Shown: positions 34,832-43,895 of the stretch, piece by piece | Layout: each line of letters opens with the position of its first letter | Position numbering within the stretch: position 1 is the first letter of the stretch | NCBI RefSeq assembly: GCF_001613105.1 | Contig: NZ_BDBS01000029.1 | Coordinates: forward strand, 62,001-126,000 | Source: Nocardia pseudobrasiliensis NBRC 108224 | GTDB lineage: Bacteria; Actinomycetota; Actinomycetes; Mycobacteriales; Mycobacteriaceae | Direction: 5' to 3' | Length of the DNA: 64,000 nucleotides | Position numbers and translations under genes: made by a program | Notes under the pieces: model-generated | Seen by the model: only the letters and a program-made list of their open reading frames with translations | What the model was told of the DNA's origin: nothing | The model's database searches: none

Positions 34832-35135
34832 GGTTCAGCATGGAAGCACAGATGTCCTTCGGCCGTATCGAAATCGATTGCGGACCAGCATGTTTCCCGC
34901 CATAGGTCGTCGAACTGCTTTTCTTATAGGGGTTTTCAGGTAGGCACGCCCACGGTTCAGTGCGCCCGGCTGAATGGCCGATAGCGCCGGCGGCAGCCTG
35001 TGTCAGCGCGGTTCCATCGGCAGAGACGATGCCTTGCCGGTGCCCGACGATGCCCGCACATGAGTTGCCGTAGGTCGACATGCGGCCGGTTGCACCGTAG
35101 TCGTTGCCGGTGAAGGTCGGTGCTCGGCCCAAGGA
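34832..35135. other. Gene-free stretch between the secreted protein and a truncated regulator
   Basis: About 300 bases. It should contain the promoter of the secreted-protein gene (minus strand). No repeat, RNA or convincing coding sequence was seen. Confidence 0.4.
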
Positions 35136-35573
35136 GCGCTGGTCACCTATCTGCACCGCCCCGCCGATCAGGCGCAGATCAGCATGTTCCTGGCCGCGCC
35201 ACCGCCCGAGGATCGTTTGGTGCGAGATCTGCTGGGCTACATCACCAGCCACCTCGGCCAGGACCTGACCCCGCCTGCCCTCGCGGCCCGGGCGGGGGTG
35301 AGCGCACGGCATCTGACCCGGCTGTTCGCCACCCATCTGAGCACCACCCCGGCGCGGGCGGTGCGCTCGGCCCGTGCGGAGGCCGCCGCGCAGCTGATCC
35401 GTTCCACCGAACTCCCCCTCGCGGCGATCGCACGGCGCTGCGGATTCGGTTCCCCCCAAACCCTGCGGAGCGCGCTGGTGGACCGCTATGGCATCAGCGG
35501 GGACACGATGCGCAAGATGACGGACATGACGCTGGCCCCGACCGACCTCGATGACCACACTTCGGCGGCGTGA
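35136..35573 (+). pseudogene. 5'-truncated GlxA/AraC-family regulator (DNA-binding part only)
   Basis: The frame reads ALVTYLHRPADQAQISMFLA, the linker of GlxA-type regulators, then YITSHLGQDLTPPALAARAGVSARHLTRLF and IARRCGFGSPQTLRSALVDRYGI, the two AraC helix-turn-helix motifs. The N-terminal DJ-1/PfpI-like sensor domain is absent. An ATG at 35184 could still start a 129-aa DNA-binding stub. Its stop overlaps the GTG of the HD gene (GTGA), suggesting they were once one operon. Confidence 0.6.
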
Positions 35574-36295
35574 GCCTTTCCCACACTCCGCCGCGACAAA
35601 GCGTCGCCGCACCTGTTCCGGCCCGGACATCCGTAGCGGCACAACCGATTTCATTGACCCTGCCCTCGACACCGCTGGCGGACAAGGCGAGCGATCTCAT
35701 CGACCGGACCCTGACACCCCACCTGCGCAACCACAGCGTGCGCGGCTTCCTCTTCGGCCGCGCGGCCGCCGCACACCAAGGGTTCCGTCCCGGCATCGAC
35801 TACGACGAAGAAATCATGTATCTGATCTGCGCCCTGCACGACCTCGGACTCTCCGAAAACGCCAACGGAGACCAGCGATTCGAAGTCGACGGCGCCGATC
35901 ACGCCGCACAATTCTTGGAAGACAACGGCGTCACCGACTCGCGTGTCGATATCGTCTGGGACGCCATCGCCGCACACACCTCCGGATTCATCGGCTCACC
36001 CGTGTATCGACGGCGGCGGCCACCGGAGATCTGGATCGCGGTGGCAGGCATCGGCATCGACGTCGGCTTCACCGACGGGGGCGTGTCACCGGAATACGCG
36101 ACACTGGTCCACCACGCGTACCCACGCCTGGGCGGCAGCCGGGCGATGACACAGGTCATCGAGACCCAAGCCCTCGCCAACCCCCGCAAAGCATCCCCCG
36201 GCACCCTCGCCGCGGACATCATCCACTCGCGTCACCCGAGCCCGTTGCACCCGACATGGGACATGGTCCTCGACTCGAGCATCTGGCGTGACTGA
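35570..36295 (+). CDS. HD-domain hydrolase (cyanamide hydratase-like)
   Basis: A 241-aa protein with HD-fold metal-site residues: NHSVRGFLFGRAAAAH (His55) and LICALHDLGLSE (His90-Asp91), plus a later AIAAHTSG His. The layout matches HD proteins annotated as cyanamide hydratase or small nucleotide/phospho hydrolases. The GTG start at 35570 overlaps the stop of the truncated regulator. The first 30 residues are low-complexity, so the true start may be a little downstream. The substrate is unknown. Confidence 0.8.
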   Translation: MSLSHTPPRQSVAAPVPARTSVAAQPISLTLPSTPLADKASDLIDRTLTPHLRNHSVRGFLFGRAAAAHQGFRPGIDYDEEIMYLICALHDLGLSENANGDQRFEVDGADHAAQFLEDNGVTDSRVDIVWDAIAAHTSGFIGSPVYRRRRPPEIWIAVAGIGIDVGFTDGGVSPEYATLVHHAYPRLGGSRAMTQVIETQALANPRKASPGTLAADIIHSRHPSPLHPTWDMVLDSSIWRD

Positions 36296-36747
36296 TGCTG
36301 GCGGGCTGCCCAAGGGGTCACACAGCCCTCGATCGCGAGACGGTTCGTCGAGGACTTCGGTCTCCTTTCGCCCTCGGTACCGCGGCTGCTGAAAGCCGCA
36401 TCGCGCCAAGCCCAGGGCGTCGCGATTCAGCGAAGTCGAGCGCGACATGTGGAATAGAGCCGCGCGATCGAGCCGAAGAAATCCTGCGTCATTGTGAACA
36501 ACCGAAGTGCCGGCATAGCCAAACCTGCCGTATGACAAAGGAATATGATTTCGGATCCCGTGCGTTGGGGCCGCTGGGTGTATCGGCGGCCGCGGCGGCC
36601 GGGATTGGCGCCCGACGCCCTAGGCAGCCAATCCGAGTCCGACATCGTCCTGCACGGTAATCCTCGTCGCCGTGAAGATCCGGCTCTCCAGCAGCGGCGC
36701 CGTACCCGCTGGAGCAGGTCGATCGGGGTACTACCCGAGGTGCCACG
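36296..36747. other. Gene-poor stretch
   Basis: About 450 bases without a convincing gene. Short open frames occur on both strands but lack ribosome sites and family-like composition. It may hold decayed coding DNA. Confidence 0.35.
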
Positions 36748-37167
36748 TCATGCGCGAGACATCGGGGGAAGTCCTGTCACCCTGTGACGGCGCAAGTTCA
36801 GTACCCACGCGACGGTTCTGCCCAGGGCCGAGCAGCGATGCCCTGCGAGTCGGTCACCGTTGTATTCGGTCGTCGTGACCGTGCGGTCGGCCAGCGCTCG
36901 CGCGACCGCCTCACCCCGGTCGGTCAGTCGGAGCACCCCGGGAATTGTCATGGGGTCGTCGCACCTGCCGTGGTCATCGGTTACCAGGAGTCCATGCGCT
37001 GCGATCAGGTCGAGAGCCGACGCCAGATCCCCGCTCCGCGCCGGTACGAATCTCATCAGAAGCGCGGTATTGCAACCGGATTCGGACAGGAGGTCGAGAA
37101 TCTGGATGACGTGGCGATGTTGTGCCAACCCGTCCAGCATCACCGAATCGTTGCCCTCGCCGACCAT
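36748..37167 (-). CDS. Small winged-helix regulator (HxlR/ArsR-like)
   Basis: A 139-aa product from ATG 37167, chosen because GAGGAG lies 9 bases upstream. LAQHRHVIQILDLLSESGCNTALLM then LIAAHGLLVTDDHG resembles the HTH and wing of HxlR-like or related small regulators, and TIPGVLRLTDRGEAVARALAD the following strand and helix. A truncated gene with a similar beginning (LVSHRYVVELLDTLAAQ) lies at 42085-42228. Target and ligand are unknown. Confidence 0.6.
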   Translation of the reverse strand: MVGEGNDSVMLDGLAQHRHVIQILDLLSESGCNTALLMRFVPARSGDLASALDLIAAHGLLVTDDHGRCDDPMTIPGVLRLTDRGEAVARALADRTVTTTEYNGDRLAGHRCSALGRTVAWVLNLRRHRVTGLPPMSRA

Positions 37168-37452
37168 TCGAACCATCTCCTCGCTGCCCGGAGACGACCG
37201 GAACAGGAACTGAAAGTTAGACGCGTCCGTGCGGTCGTATGAGGCGCTTTGACGTCCCCTTGGCGCTGCTGACCGGCTTTTTTGCAAGATTCATACGGTT
37301 GGAGGCGTTTGTGAGCACCGTGCGGCCAGGTGACGCCGCATTCCGGCACACGAAATCGCGAACGGCGAAGCCGCCGCAATCCTTTCGGGCTCGCGGCGGC
37401 TCCAGCCCTGGCACACCCTGAACCCGCCTGTGGTGGCTGTGCCCGAGGTCGA

Positions 37453-37530
37453 TCAGCGCTGGTTCGGCTTGTGGCCGTGGTTCGCCTTCTTCTTACGACG
37501 GCCGCGCTTCTTACTGGCTCGTTTGGACAT
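37453..37530 (-). CDS. bL37-like small basic ribosomal protein (25 aa)
   Basis: A 25-codon ORF with an AGGAGG ribosome site 6 bases before ATG 37530. The product starts MSKRASKKRGRRKKKANHGH and ends KPNQR. This is strikingly like actinobacterial bL37, whose family pattern is about 24 residues, very basic, with a KANHGKRPN-type end. bL37 sits in the large subunit of mycobacterial ribosomes. The ORF lies 29 bases downstream of an SDR gene on the same strand, so it may be read from that transcript or its own. It is far too short for ordinary gene callers. Whether it is the main copy or a paralogue cannot be told here. Confidence 0.8.
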   Translation of the reverse strand: MSKRASKKRGRRKKKANHGHKPNQR

Positions 37531-37559
37531 GTATTCCTCCTGGAGGATTGCTCGATGGG

Positions 37560-38378
37560 TCAGGCGACGTGGGTGAGCTGGTTGCTCCACGCAGCGAGCC
37601 GGGTGCGCGCACGTGAATTGCGCACCAACGCCGGGGCGCTGGCGGGTTCGGCGCCCTCGTAGTAGCCGCCGTTTGTCACCGGCGTGCCGGGCGTGGCCAG
37701 CTGGACCAGCAGGGCCGCGGCGCTGTCGAGTGGCGCGGTGCGGTGGCTGCGCAGCCGGGGCAGGTCGATCTCGAAGTCGGCCGGATCCACGCTGAGCGAA
37801 ACCAGTCCGTCCGGCCCGGTTTCGGCGAGGGAACGGCTGAACATGGTCAGCGCCAGCTTGGACTGGGCGTAGATGGCGAGGGGCGTGTAGATTCCGCGCG
37901 TGCGATCCAGATCCGAGTAGTCGATGTTCCCGGCGGCGTGCAGTTTCGACGTGACGGTGACGACCCGGCCCCGAGCGGCGGCGAGCGCGGGAATCAGTGC
38001 CATGGTCAGGCGCTGCGGGGCCAGATAGTTGACCTGGAACGTCAATTCGTGCCCGTCCTCGGTATGGGTGCGCGCATCGGGAGCAGCGATCGACGCGACA
38101 TTGATCAGGGCATCCAGCCGGGCGAATTCCGTGGCGAGGGTACGGCCCAGTTCGTCGACCTCGGTCAACCGGGCGAAGTCGGCCTGCACCATGCGTACTC
38201 GACCGGGTTCGGCCGCGGCCTGCAGGCGGTGCAGTGTCTCGTCGGCGTGATTCTTGTCCAGGATGTGTGCGATGACGGTATCTCCGTCAGCGAGTATCTG
38301 CTGCGCCGTCGCGACACCGAGGCGCGTATCGGCCCCGGTCACGAGGACGGTGCGGCTGCTGGACGGGCTTGCGGGCAT
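37560..38378 (-). CDS. Short-chain dehydrogenase (retinol dehydrogenase/protochlorophyllide reductase-like SDR)
   Basis: A 272-aa SDR: VLVTGADTRLGVATAQQIL (cofactor site, variant TGxxxxxG), ALINVASIA in place of the usual NNAG, VVTVTSKLHAAG (Ser) and IYAQSKLALTMFS (Tyr, Lys). The start ATG 38378 is preceded by GGAGAG. The NNAG replacement suggests divergence from canonical RDH-like enzymes, but the catalytic Tyr/Lys remain. No operon partner except the downstream bL37-like ORF. Substrate unknown. Confidence 0.82.
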   Translation of the reverse strand: MPASPSSSRTVLVTGADTRLGVATAQQILADGDTVIAHILDKNHADETLHRLQAAAEPGRVRMVQADFARLTEVDELGRTLATEFARLDALINVASIAAPDARTHTEDGHELTFQVNYLAPQRLTMALIPALAAARGRVVTVTSKLHAAGNIDYSDLDRTRGIYTPLAIYAQSKLALTMFSRSLAETGPDGLVSLSVDPADFEIDLPRLRSHRTAPLDSAAALLVQLATPGTPVTNGGYYEGAEPASAPALVRNSRARTRLAAWSNQLTHVA

Positions 38379-38838
38379 AGCTCTCCGATCATGAGGGCGT
38401 GCGGTCCGCGCAGAGGCGGGAGCAGCACACGAGAGGTTCGCGATAACTCGCGGGAAGGTGTGGAACGTCGCACGGACAATGGCGACACCGCCGCACAGAT
38501 ACGTGCACGGCAAGGGATATGACGGACCGGCTACACCGGACTCGGCGGCTCGTCCTCACTCTGGAAGCCGAACAGCTCCAGAGCGGACGGCATCTGCTCG
38601 ACCCAGTGCCGGGCAACGTCGGCAACGACGCACAGGGGGCGACGAGGGCCGACGGTTGCAATCACACTGGGATAACACCCTATCCGGCCGCCCCCGGCAA
38701 TACTCCCGGCCCGGTTTAACGGTTCCTTGACACCCTCGGAACCGTAAAGAACAGCGGTTCGTACGGCCACTGATAGCCGTATGGAACTCGTAACCAATTC
38801 CTTTGGTGCGGAGCCTATTCGGTAGTTTGTCGAACCAA
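38379..38838. other. Intergenic stretch with a possible decayed gene end
   Basis: About 460 bases. On the minus strand, 38531-38640 encodes VVADVARHWVEQMPSALELF ending FGFQSEDEPPSPV, which looks like a real protein C-terminus, but the upstream frame has no protein-like continuity. Imperfect inverted sequence GGTTCGTACGGC/GCCGTATGGAAC lies near 38751-38784. Confidence 0.3.
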
Positions 38839-39135
38839 ATGACAAGACGGGCAATTCTGCCACAAATCGCCTACGTCCAAGCACTGTTCGACGACTACAC
38901 GCCACGGTTCGAGCAGTCGCTGGTCGGCAACAACCTTGCGACGTTCCTTGTCGGACAGGTCGAGGCGTTCGATCTGATCGCCGCTGCGGCCTGCGAGGCG
39001 CTGGGACTCGACATTCTCTTGTCCCGGGCCACCTTCCTTCGACTCGATCGCGGCGAGCCGGTCGACGGCATGATCATCGTGGCCGCGCGCGGAAACGATC
39101 GGCAGCAAGCCCTTCGCGTCCGATCAGTGCGATAG
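38839..39135 (+). CDS. Hypothetical small helical protein
   Basis: A 98-aa product from ATG 38839; a GTG at 38803 is also in frame. The segment AYVQALFDDYTPRFEQSLVG then VEAFDLIAAAACEALGLDIL looks like a folded helical protein and codon third positions are GC-rich as in real genes here. The start lacks a clear ribosome site. No family was recognised. Confidence 0.5.
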   Translation: MTRRAILPQIAYVQALFDDYTPRFEQSLVGNNLATFLVGQVEAFDLIAAAACEALGLDILLSRATFLRLDRGEPVDGMIIVAARGNDRQQALRVRSVR

Positions 39136-39414
39136 CGCGACTCCGACAGCCAGGCACCCGCACGGCAGGCATGGCATTCGTCCGACACCGACTTCGCCTC
39201 TGCTGACCGGCCGTTCGTAAAGATGCCGTATATACCGCGCGGCTCACGCTCACGCACCCCTTGATCGCCGGCCGTGCGGCGGAGTTGGATCGGGATGGTC
39301 GGCCGGTGGGTACTTCCATCTGGAGCGGCCCCCATCGACAGCAGTCGAGAGGCCGCCGCCGGTACGGACCAGGGTGACGATCGCCCCGACGGGCTGTGGA
39401 GAGGGTGAGCAGTG

Positions 39415-39768
39415 ATGCGGGTGGCGGGCAAGGCATTACGGTTGTCGATCTTCGTCGGCGACGGCGACACGTGCGGGCGCGAGCCCGTGTGGCGGGAGAT
39501 CGTGCGCCGCGCCCACGCAGCCGGATTGGCCGGCGCCTCGGTGTTTCGCGGCATGGAGGGCTACGGAACGCACTACCGCATCCACAGCCGACGATTCTTC
39601 GCACCGTCCAAAGACATTCCGGTTGTGGTCATCATCGTCGACGCCGAAGACAGCATTCGCGACTTCCTGCCTCAGATCGACGACATCGTCACCAACGGCT
39701 TGGTCACCGTCGACCCGGTCGAGGTGCTGATCCGCTACGTCGCCGACGAACGCCCCGTGGCACCTTGA
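39415..39768 (+). CDS. DUF190 (PII-like) protein
   Basis: A 117-aa protein: LRLSIFVGDGDTCGREPVWREIVRRAHAAGLAGASVFRGMEGYG followed by VVVIIVDAEDSIRDFLPQID is typical of DUF190, a ferredoxin-like PII-related fold often beside CrcB fluoride channels or ion transporters. The start at ATG 39415 follows GAGAGGGTGAG; a GTG directly before is possible. It lies upstream of the antiporter gene on the same strand, consistent with a regulatory link to ion transport (inference). Confidence 0.85.
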   Translation: MRVAGKALRLSIFVGDGDTCGREPVWREIVRRAHAAGLAGASVFRGMEGYGTHYRIHSRRFFAPSKDIPVVVIIVDAEDSIRDFLPQIDDIVTNGLVTVDPVEVLIRYVADERPVAP

Positions 39769-39911
39769 CGGTGCGTCCGCCGCGGTTGCGGTAACCGCGA
39801 ATGCTGGTATGGGGGCCGTATCGGCGTCACCATGCCGTTAAGGTTGACGTGGGTGTGCCGGGAAGACTGGTCGGCGACTTTGTGTTTCGGTCGTGAGATC
39901 CAGGAGGACAC

Positions 39912-40004
39912 ATGTCGGTGCGTTGTGCGTGTGACGGCCCCACCAGGTACCCGCCCCTCGTGATCGACATCGGTCCCGTCGTTCCGGCCGGTAGTGATGA
40001 ATGA
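39912..40004 (+). CDS. 30-codon leader ORF overlapping the antiporter start
   Basis: An AGGAGG ribosome site lies four bases before ATG 39912. The predicted peptide begins MSVRCACDGPTRYPPLV and ends GSDE. Its stop (40002-40004) lies inside the first codons of the antiporter gene (GTG 39994 or ATG 39997), while the antiporter itself has a poor ribosome site. This geometry is what translational coupling or peptide-mediated attenuation needs. The Cys-x-Cys near the N-terminus recalls Cys-rich actinobacterial leader peptides. Function is inference. Confidence 0.55.
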   Translation: MSVRCACDGPTRYPPLVIDIGPVVPAGSDE

Positions 40005-41589
40005 TGTGGTGCCGTTCGCGGTGATGTTGGCGATCGTCGCCGGAGTCGGTTTGGCGGCGGTGTTGTCGCATCGGCTGGGTGATCGGTTCCCGGTGCCGGT
40101 GTCGGCGGTGTTCTTGTTGGGTGCGGCGGCGGCCTCGGATGTCTGGCCGCGGCTGGAGGCGGTGCCGATCGAGCAGGTGGAGCGGGTGGTCACCGTCGCC
40201 CTGGTGGTGATTCTGTTCGACGGCGGGATGCAGATCGGCTGGCGCCAGATTCGCGCGAATGCCGCGGCGATCGTCTGGATCGGCGCGGTGGGCACATTGG
40301 CCACCGCAATCGCGCTGGCGTTGACCGCGCACCTGGTGTTCGGATTGGACTGGCGGATCGCGTTGCTGTTGGGTACGGCCCTGTCGCCGACGGATCCGGC
40401 CGTGGTGTTTTCCGTGCTGGGGCGCCGCCAAATCCTCGGGCGCAGTGGGGTTCTGCTGCAGGGTGAATCCGGCGCCAACGATCCGGTCGGCATCGCGCTG
40501 CTGGTCGTCCTGCTCGGTACGACCCAGTTCGATTGGGGCGCGTTCGGTTCGGTGGCGGGCGCGTTCACGGTGCAGATCCTCGTCGGCGCGAGCGCGGGGC
40601 TGGTCGGCGGCCTGGGACTGTTGTGGTTCATGCGGACCGTGCTGTTGCCCGCGGCCGGGCTCTACTCGCTACGGGTGCTGATGTGCGTGGTGGCCATCTA
40701 TGGGCTCACCACGCTGGCCCACGGCTCCGGCTTCCTCGCGGTCCTGGTGGCCGGCATCGTGGTGGGCGATCAGCGCGCTCCGTACAAGGCCGAAATCGAG
40801 CGTTTCCATTCGGCGTTGGCGAATCTGGCCGAGATCGTCGCGTTCGTCATGCTCGGCCTGACCATTCAGCTCACCGGGCCGCACGGTGTCATCGAAGGAC
40901 ATGCGTTGTGGATCGGCCTGGCGCTCGCGATATTGCTGGCCCTCGTCATTCGCCCGATGCTGCTGGGGGCATTGCTGTGGCGGGTCGATCTCGAGCGCGG
41001 CGAGCGGCTTTTCGTATTGTGGACCGGACTGAAGGGCGCCGTACCGATCCTGCTCGGCATGTTCATCCTCCAGGCACAAGTCGGTGATGGCCGGCGGGCC
41101 TACGAGATCATCTTCGTGGTCGTGGCGTTCTCGGTCATCGTGCAGGGCGGCGCGGTGCCCGCCCTCGCCCGGCGCCTGGGTGTCCCGCTGCACACGGTGA
41201 ACCCGCGGCCATGGGGAATGAACGCCCGATTCGAGGAAGAACCCGAAAGCTTGCACCGCTTCACCATCACCGCCGGATCGATCGCCGACGGCACCACCGT
41301 CGCCGACTTGCCGTCCGATGACCTGTGGATCAGTGTCATCATCCGCCACGGCCGCCTGGTCACCGTCACCCCCGACACCGTGCTACGCATCGGCGACGAG
41401 GTCCTCGTCCTCGCCGAACCCGACACCGCCACCGAGGTCGCGGCACTGTTCACCTCTCCCCGAACCAATTCACCGAAACAAGCGGTAGCCGAACTCGCCA
41501 CCGCGCCAACGCCTCCGGCTCGCTCCCTGCGACATACGTTGCTGCGGCGGTATCTCTCGATGCGGATGGTGCTTCGCGTCCGCCGCTGA
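39997..41589 (+). CDS. CPA-family cation/proton antiporter with C-terminal RCK_C (TrkA-C) domain
   Basis: A 530-aa protein. Membrane domain of 12-13 spans with ILFDGGMQIGWRQIRAN, GTALSPTDPAVVFSVLG and GESGANDPVGIALLVVL; the TDP and ND residues are the ion-exchange core of NhaP2/KefB-like antiporters. The last about 110 residues (FTITAGSIADGTTVADLPSDDLWISVIIRHG then RIGDEVLVLAE) form a TrkA-C/RCK_C domain, which binds regulatory ligands such as nucleotides. Na+ versus K+ cannot be read reliably. Translation appears coupled to the overlapping leader ORF. Confidence 0.9.
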   Translation: MNDVVPFAVMLAIVAGVGLAAVLSHRLGDRFPVPVSAVFLLGAAAASDVWPRLEAVPIEQVERVVTVALVVILFDGGMQIGWRQIRANAAAIVWIGAVGTLATAIALALTAHLVFGLDWRIALLLGTALSPTDPAVVFSVLGRRQILGRSGVLLQGESGANDPVGIALLVVLLGTTQFDWGAFGSVAGAFTVQILVGASAGLVGGLGLLWFMRTVLLPAAGLYSLRVLMCVVAIYGLTTLAHGSGFLAVLVAGIVVGDQRAPYKAEIERFHSALANLAEIVAFVMLGLTIQLTGPHGVIEGHALWIGLALAILLALVIRPMLLGALLWRVDLERGERLFVLWTGLKGAVPILLGMFILQAQVGDGRRAYEIIFVVVAFSVIVQGGAVPALARRLGVPLHTVNPRPWGMNARFEEEPESLHRFTITAGSIADGTTVADLPSDDLWISVIIRHGRLVTVTPDTVLRIGDEVLVLAEPDTATEVAALFTSPRTNSPKQAVAELATAPTPPARSLRHTLLRRYLSMRMVLRVRR

Positions 41590-41745
41590 AGCTTCAGGGC
41601 GGCACAATCGGAAGGCGAACACGCCCGGCAAAGAAGCGCAAACACCGACCGGGTGGGGGTAGAGAAATCATAAATGTCGTTGTACACCAATGCAGTTCGC
41701 TATTGAATGAAGTTCTGGGTCTTTTGTTCCCACAGAGGCGGCGCC

Positions 41746-41952
41746 ATGGTCTCCATCGATCACGTAATCAGCCTGTCGTCTGTCCACGTCGACTGGTCGT
41801 CGCGGGAATCGGCGTTCGTCGCACGGTCCGACTCGTACCCGGGCTTGGTCTACCGCGACGAATGGTCCTCACTGGCAGCGGTGGACGGTCTGCTGGACTT
41901 GATCGAAAAACGCTGTGGCCCAGACTCGTCCAGCACCCGGCCAGCAGCATAG
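41746..41952 (+). CDS. Small hypothetical protein
   Basis: A 68-aa product beginning MVSIDHVISLSSVHVDWSSR, with AGAGGCGG just upstream of ATG 41746. Composition and codon use are protein-like (SYPGLVYRDEWSSLAAVDGLLDLIEK). An in-frame ATG at 41707 exists but lacks a ribosome site. The family is not recognised; a DUF-type stress-island protein is possible. Confidence 0.5.
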   Translation: MVSIDHVISLSSVHVDWSSRESAFVARSDSYPGLVYRDEWSSLAAVDGLLDLIEKRCGPDSSSTRPAA

Positions 41953-42084
41953 CCCGGCTCCTCGACAGGGTTGCTGTTGGCAATCCTGTTCCTCGTCGAG
42001 CTCGGACAACACACCGGCGGAGTGCCGGCGCCGTCCTAGCTTCACGTGTCAACAGTTCGGACCGACAGAGGCGGCATTTCCCCG

Positions 42085-42228
42085 ATGAACGACCATCCCG
42101 ACCTCCCGTGGCTGCGTGAACTCGTCAGCCACCGCTACGTCGTGGAATTACTCGATACTCTCGCGGCACAGCCCAGTACAGCGTTCGGCTCAGCAATGCT
42201 GAGCCGTCGATGCTGCTGCGCGGTGTAG
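42085..42228 (+). pseudogene. Truncated small winged-helix regulator
   Basis: MNDHPDLPWLRELVSHRYVVELLDTLAAQP is a typical start of the same regulator type as the gene at 36748-37167. The frame stops after 47 codons with a Cys/Arg-rich tail, so the HTH and wing are missing. Likely a frameshifted or truncated remnant. Confidence 0.5.
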
Positions 42229-42297
42229 ATTTCACAGTGGAGAGCCGGGAAGTCTGGTCGGCACGTTTCAGCCAAGACGAGACCCCCGAGAGGTACT

Positions 42298-43638
42298 GTG
42301 GCCGGCACTCATCTCGAATTCGATCGTCGCCGAGAAATGTTGCGGACCAATCTGTGGTTCGTTCCCGCCCTCGAGGTCGTCACGGCGGTGGGATTGTTCG
42401 TGCTCACCTACGCCCTCGACCGCGCGGTCTATCGTGGCGACTTGACGATTCCTTCCTGGGTCATCGGCGGTACACCCGATGCGGCCAGGCAGGTCCTGAC
42501 CGCGATCGCGGCGGCGATCATCACCGTGGTCGGTGTGGTCTTCTCGATCACGATCGTGGCGCTCACCCTTGCGTCGACCCAATTCGGTCCGCGTATGCTG
42601 CGCAACTTCATCCGCGACCGGGGCACCCAGATCACACTCGGCACCTTCGTCGCGACCTTCGTGTACGCGATCGCGGCTCTGGTAACCGTGAGCGCCGACT
42701 TCGTGCCGCACATCTCCACGACAGTGTCGATCGCCTCGCTGGTCGCCGACCTGGCCGTGCTGATCTACTTCATCAACCACATCGCGACGGCCATCCAGTT
42801 GCCGAATGTGATCGCCGAGATCGCCACCGAGGTCTCGATCGCGATCGAAGCCAATCAGGACGGCCCGAACCCGACCCCGCCGCGCGGGCCGTCCGCCGAG
42901 CAACTGCTGACCCGCCTGGCCGAATCCGGCGGGCAGGTCCGCGTCGCCGGAAGCGGATATCTGCAATACATCCGCTACGAGAAATTGCTCCGGATGGCCG
43001 CCGCCGCGGACGCGGTCATCCACCTGCCCTACCGACCCGGCCATTTCCTCACCGAGGGACAGGTCGTAGCACGCGTTTGGCCTGCCGAGGCCGCCGGACC
43101 GATCTCGGAGAACTTCACACGCGGACATATCGCGGGCCCCACACGCACACTCACCCAGGACATTTCCTTCGGTATCGACCAGATCGTCGAAATCGCCTTG
43201 CGCGCACTGTCTCCCGCCGTCAACGACACGTTCACAGCCCTGACCTGTATCGACTGGCTGGGCGACTGCCTGTGCCGAATCGCGGCCCGCTGGGATCCCA
43301 GCCCGGTGCGCCGCGACGGTGACGGGCTGATCCGTGTCATCGCGACGCAAGTGAGCTATGAGCGCCTGGTCCAGCGGGCTTTCGAGAAGATCCGTCAGGC
43401 CGGGCGCGGTATGCCCGCGATCATGATCCGCCAACTCGACGCGCTTGCCGAAATCTCCGATCGGACAACCGATCCCGACCGCCGCCGGGTGCTGCTGAAC
43501 CAGGCCGCGATGATCGAACGCTCGACCGTGGAGTCGATCTCCGAAGGATCCGACCGCGAGGATGTGTTGCGCCGCTACCGCACCCTGATCGCCAAGATCG
43601 ACCTCATGCCCGACGCTTTGACCAGAATTGCCGAATAG
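42298..43638 (+). CDS. DUF2254 membrane protein
   Basis: A 446-aa protein from GTG 42298, with GAGAGG upstream. About four N-terminal membrane spans (residues about 20-160) include AAIITVVGVVFSITIVALTLASTQFGPRMLRNFIRD, the DUF2254 hallmark. The rest is a soluble domain with DISFGIDQIVEIALRALSPAVNDTFTA, also typical. The family has no established reaction. It follows the antiporter region, suggesting an envelope or ion-homeostasis setting. Confidence 0.87.
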   Translation: MAGTHLEFDRRREMLRTNLWFVPALEVVTAVGLFVLTYALDRAVYRGDLTIPSWVIGGTPDAARQVLTAIAAAIITVVGVVFSITIVALTLASTQFGPRMLRNFIRDRGTQITLGTFVATFVYAIAALVTVSADFVPHISTTVSIASLVADLAVLIYFINHIATAIQLPNVIAEIATEVSIAIEANQDGPNPTPPRGPSAEQLLTRLAESGGQVRVAGSGYLQYIRYEKLLRMAAAADAVIHLPYRPGHFLTEGQVVARVWPAEAAGPISENFTRGHIAGPTRTLTQDISFGIDQIVEIALRALSPAVNDTFTALTCIDWLGDCLCRIAARWDPSPVRRDGDGLIRVIATQVSYERLVQRAFEKIRQAGRGMPAIMIRQLDALAEISDRTTDPDRRRVLLNQAAMIERSTVESISEGSDREDVLRRYRTLIAKIDLMPDALTRIAE

Positions 43639-43661
43639 GTCTGACCCGCACCAGGATCACC

Positions 43662-43895
43662 CTAGCGCCACGCGCCGCGCAGTGTGTCTCGCACATCGAT
43701 CGGCCGGCCGGGAACGCTGAGCTGGGCGCGTTCCAGGCCCCGATCGTGTCGTACGAACGAGTTGTAGTAGCCGAGTACGACCAAACCGCCCCAGGCGATG
43801 AGCGCGTTACCCAGGCCCGGATGGACGATCGCGACCGTGAAGAACGCGATCGCGAAGCCGACCACGAGCACGGCGTCGAGAACCTTCCCCTTCAT
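43662..43895 (-). CDS. Small membrane protein (77 aa)
   Basis: Two hydrophobic segments (VLDAVLVVGFAIAFFTVAIV and ALIAWGGLVVLGYYNSF) are followed by a polar tail with arginines. The start ATG 43895 has AGGTGGGG 6 bases upstream. It is convergent with the DUF2254 gene. No family function is known to me. Confidence 0.6.
   Translation of the reverse strand: MKGKVLDAVLVVGFAIAFFTVAIVHPGLGNALIAWGGLVVLGYYNSFVRHDRGLERAQLSVPGRPIDVRDTLRGAWR

Noticed and set aside
36296..36747. Several short open frames on both strands
   Set aside because: No ribosome sites and no family-like composition; treated as non-coding.
41586..41597. CTGAAGCTTCAG palindrome at the antiporter stop as a terminator
   Set aside because: Only a short perfect core and no T run; partly coding, so a terminator role is not supportable.
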